Assembly: GCA_900765105.1 (NCBI GenBank)
Contig: CAAFQM010000032.1
Location: forward strand, 1-5,476
Direction of reading: 5' to 3'
Length of the DNA: 5,476 nucleotides
Source of the DNA: an uncultured Faecalibacterium sp.
GTDB taxonomy: Bacteria > Bacillota > Clostridia > Oscillospirales > Ruminococcaceae
The notes beneath the pieces are model-generated. The model saw nothing but the letters and a program-made list of their open reading frames with translations. It ran no database searches and was not told the origin of the DNA. Of the stretch, positions 4,842-5,476 are shown piece by piece (position 1 is the first letter of the stretch; every line of letters starts with the position of its first letter). Position numbers and translations under genes: made by a program.

Positions 4842-5476
4842 ATGGCTGATTATCGGAAGTCCAGTGTCCATTGCCACTCCACTATGTGCGATGGCAAAAA
4901 TACCTTGCAGGATATGGCGAGTGCTGCGTGCGCGCAGGGGTTGACCACGCTGGGCTTCACCGGCCATAGCTACACCCAGCGCGACCGCGAATACTGCATG
5001 AGCCCCAGCCGCACCGCCCAGTACAAAGCTACCATTGCCAAGCTCAAGACCGAGTACAAGGGCAAGGTGGACATCCTGTGCGGTATCGAGTGGGATATCC
5101 TGAGCGAGGACAAGCGCACCGGCTATGATTACTGGATCGGCAGCGCACACCACCTGTACGGCAAGAACACCGGCAAGTATTACGAGATCGACTTCCGCCC
5201 GCAGGATCTGTGGGACTGCATCAATGATGATTTTGATGCCGACCCGCTGGCTGCTGTGGAAGCCTACTTTGCCGAGGTGGAAAAGGTGGCCGCCCAGAAG
5301 CCGGACATCCTGGCCCACATCGACCTCATCAAGAAGCTGAACGCCAACGGCGAGTTCTTCGACGAGGAGTCGCCCCGCTACAAGGCTGCTGCTCTCAAGG
5401 CCCTGCAGGCCGCAAAGGACAACGACTGCCTGCTGGAAGTGAGCACCGGCGGCGTTTACCGCGGCTACCGCAAGGA
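4842..5476 (+). CDS. hisK: PHP-domain histidinol-phosphatase, 5' part (partial)
   Basis: The gene runs off the right edge after 211 codons; PHP histidinol phosphatases are usually around 260-280 residues, so the C-terminus is missing. The enzyme dephosphorylates histidinol phosphate to histidinol with a multi-metal PHP centre, and it fills the step that the monofunctional HisB lacks. Visible metal ligands are HCHSTMCDG (His10, His12, Asp17), GFTGHS (His42), GIEWD (Glu83), GSAHH (His103) and LAHIDLIKK (His159, Asp161). The last visible block, LLEVSTGGVYRGYRK, is a typical late segment of these proteins. The ATG is the only reasonable start, because the upstream in-frame codons give no other. 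It has only a weak GAAG nearby and a better AAGGA 15 nt away, so coupling to hisIE translation is likely. It is also called hisJ in some genomes. Another PHP phosphoesterase is the alternative, but context argues strongly for this one. Confidence 0.9.
   Translation, partial: MADYRKSSVHCHSTMCDGKNTLQDMASAACAQGLTTLGFTGHSYTQRDREYCMSPSRTAQYKATIAKLKTEYKGKVDILCGIEWDILSEDKRTGYDYWIGSAHHLYGKNTGKYYEIDFRPQDLWDCINDDFDADPLAAVEAYFAEVEKVAAQKPDILAHIDLIKKLNANGEFFDEESPRYKAAALKALQAAKDNDCLLEVSTGGVYRGYRK

Overview
This window is most of a histidine biosynthesis operon, with every gene on the + strand. From left to right it holds the 3' end of hisD, then complete hisC, hisB, hisH, hisA, hisF and a fused hisIE, and finally the 5' part of a PHP-family histidinol-phosphatase gene (hisK/hisJ type). 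The genes lie close together. hisC and hisB are 3 nt apart, hisB and hisH overlap by 4 nt (ATGA), hisA and hisF are 18 nt apart, and hisIE and hisK are 7 nt apart. This indicates one polycistronic transcript. No operon promoter or final terminator lies inside the window. hisG (and hisZ, if present) would have to be elsewhere, most likely upstream of hisD.

The organism is probably a GC-rich clostridial Firmicute of the Faecalibacterium/Ruminococcaceae (Oscillospiraceae) type. This is inferred from three things: purine-rich Shine-Dalgarno sites, clostridial-looking His proteins including a PHP histidinol phosphatase, and an intergenic palindromic repeat beginning CCCTCTCAG. I recall repeats of that kind being abundant in Faecalibacterium-like genomes. 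The assignment rests on recollection and was not checked by a search.

Pathway logic: HisIE performs steps 2 and 3 (pyrophosphohydrolase and cyclohydrolase), HisA the ProFAR isomerisation, and HisH with HisF the glutamine-dependent synthesis of imidazole glycerol phosphate (IGP) and AICAR. HisB then dehydrates IGP, HisC transaminates imidazole acetol-phosphate, the PHP phosphatase removes phosphate from histidinol phosphate, and HisD oxidises histidinol to histidine. Only the first enzyme, HisG, is missing from view. The key catalytic residues I looked for are present in each protein, and I see no frameshift or broken gene.

The one thing standing out from an ordinary operon is a 129-bp imperfect inverted-repeat element at 2477-2605, between hisH and hisA. 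It has 11-bp perfect terminal inverted repeats and several internal hairpins, and it resembles a MITE or other small non-coding repeat. Its left end overlaps the last two bases of the hisH stop codon, and without it hisH and hisA would be about as close as hisA and hisF. A second, weaker regulatory candidate is the 79-nt hisF-hisIE gap, which holds a possible internal promoter and a small hairpin touching the hisIE ribosome binding site. I do not see a new biological system here.
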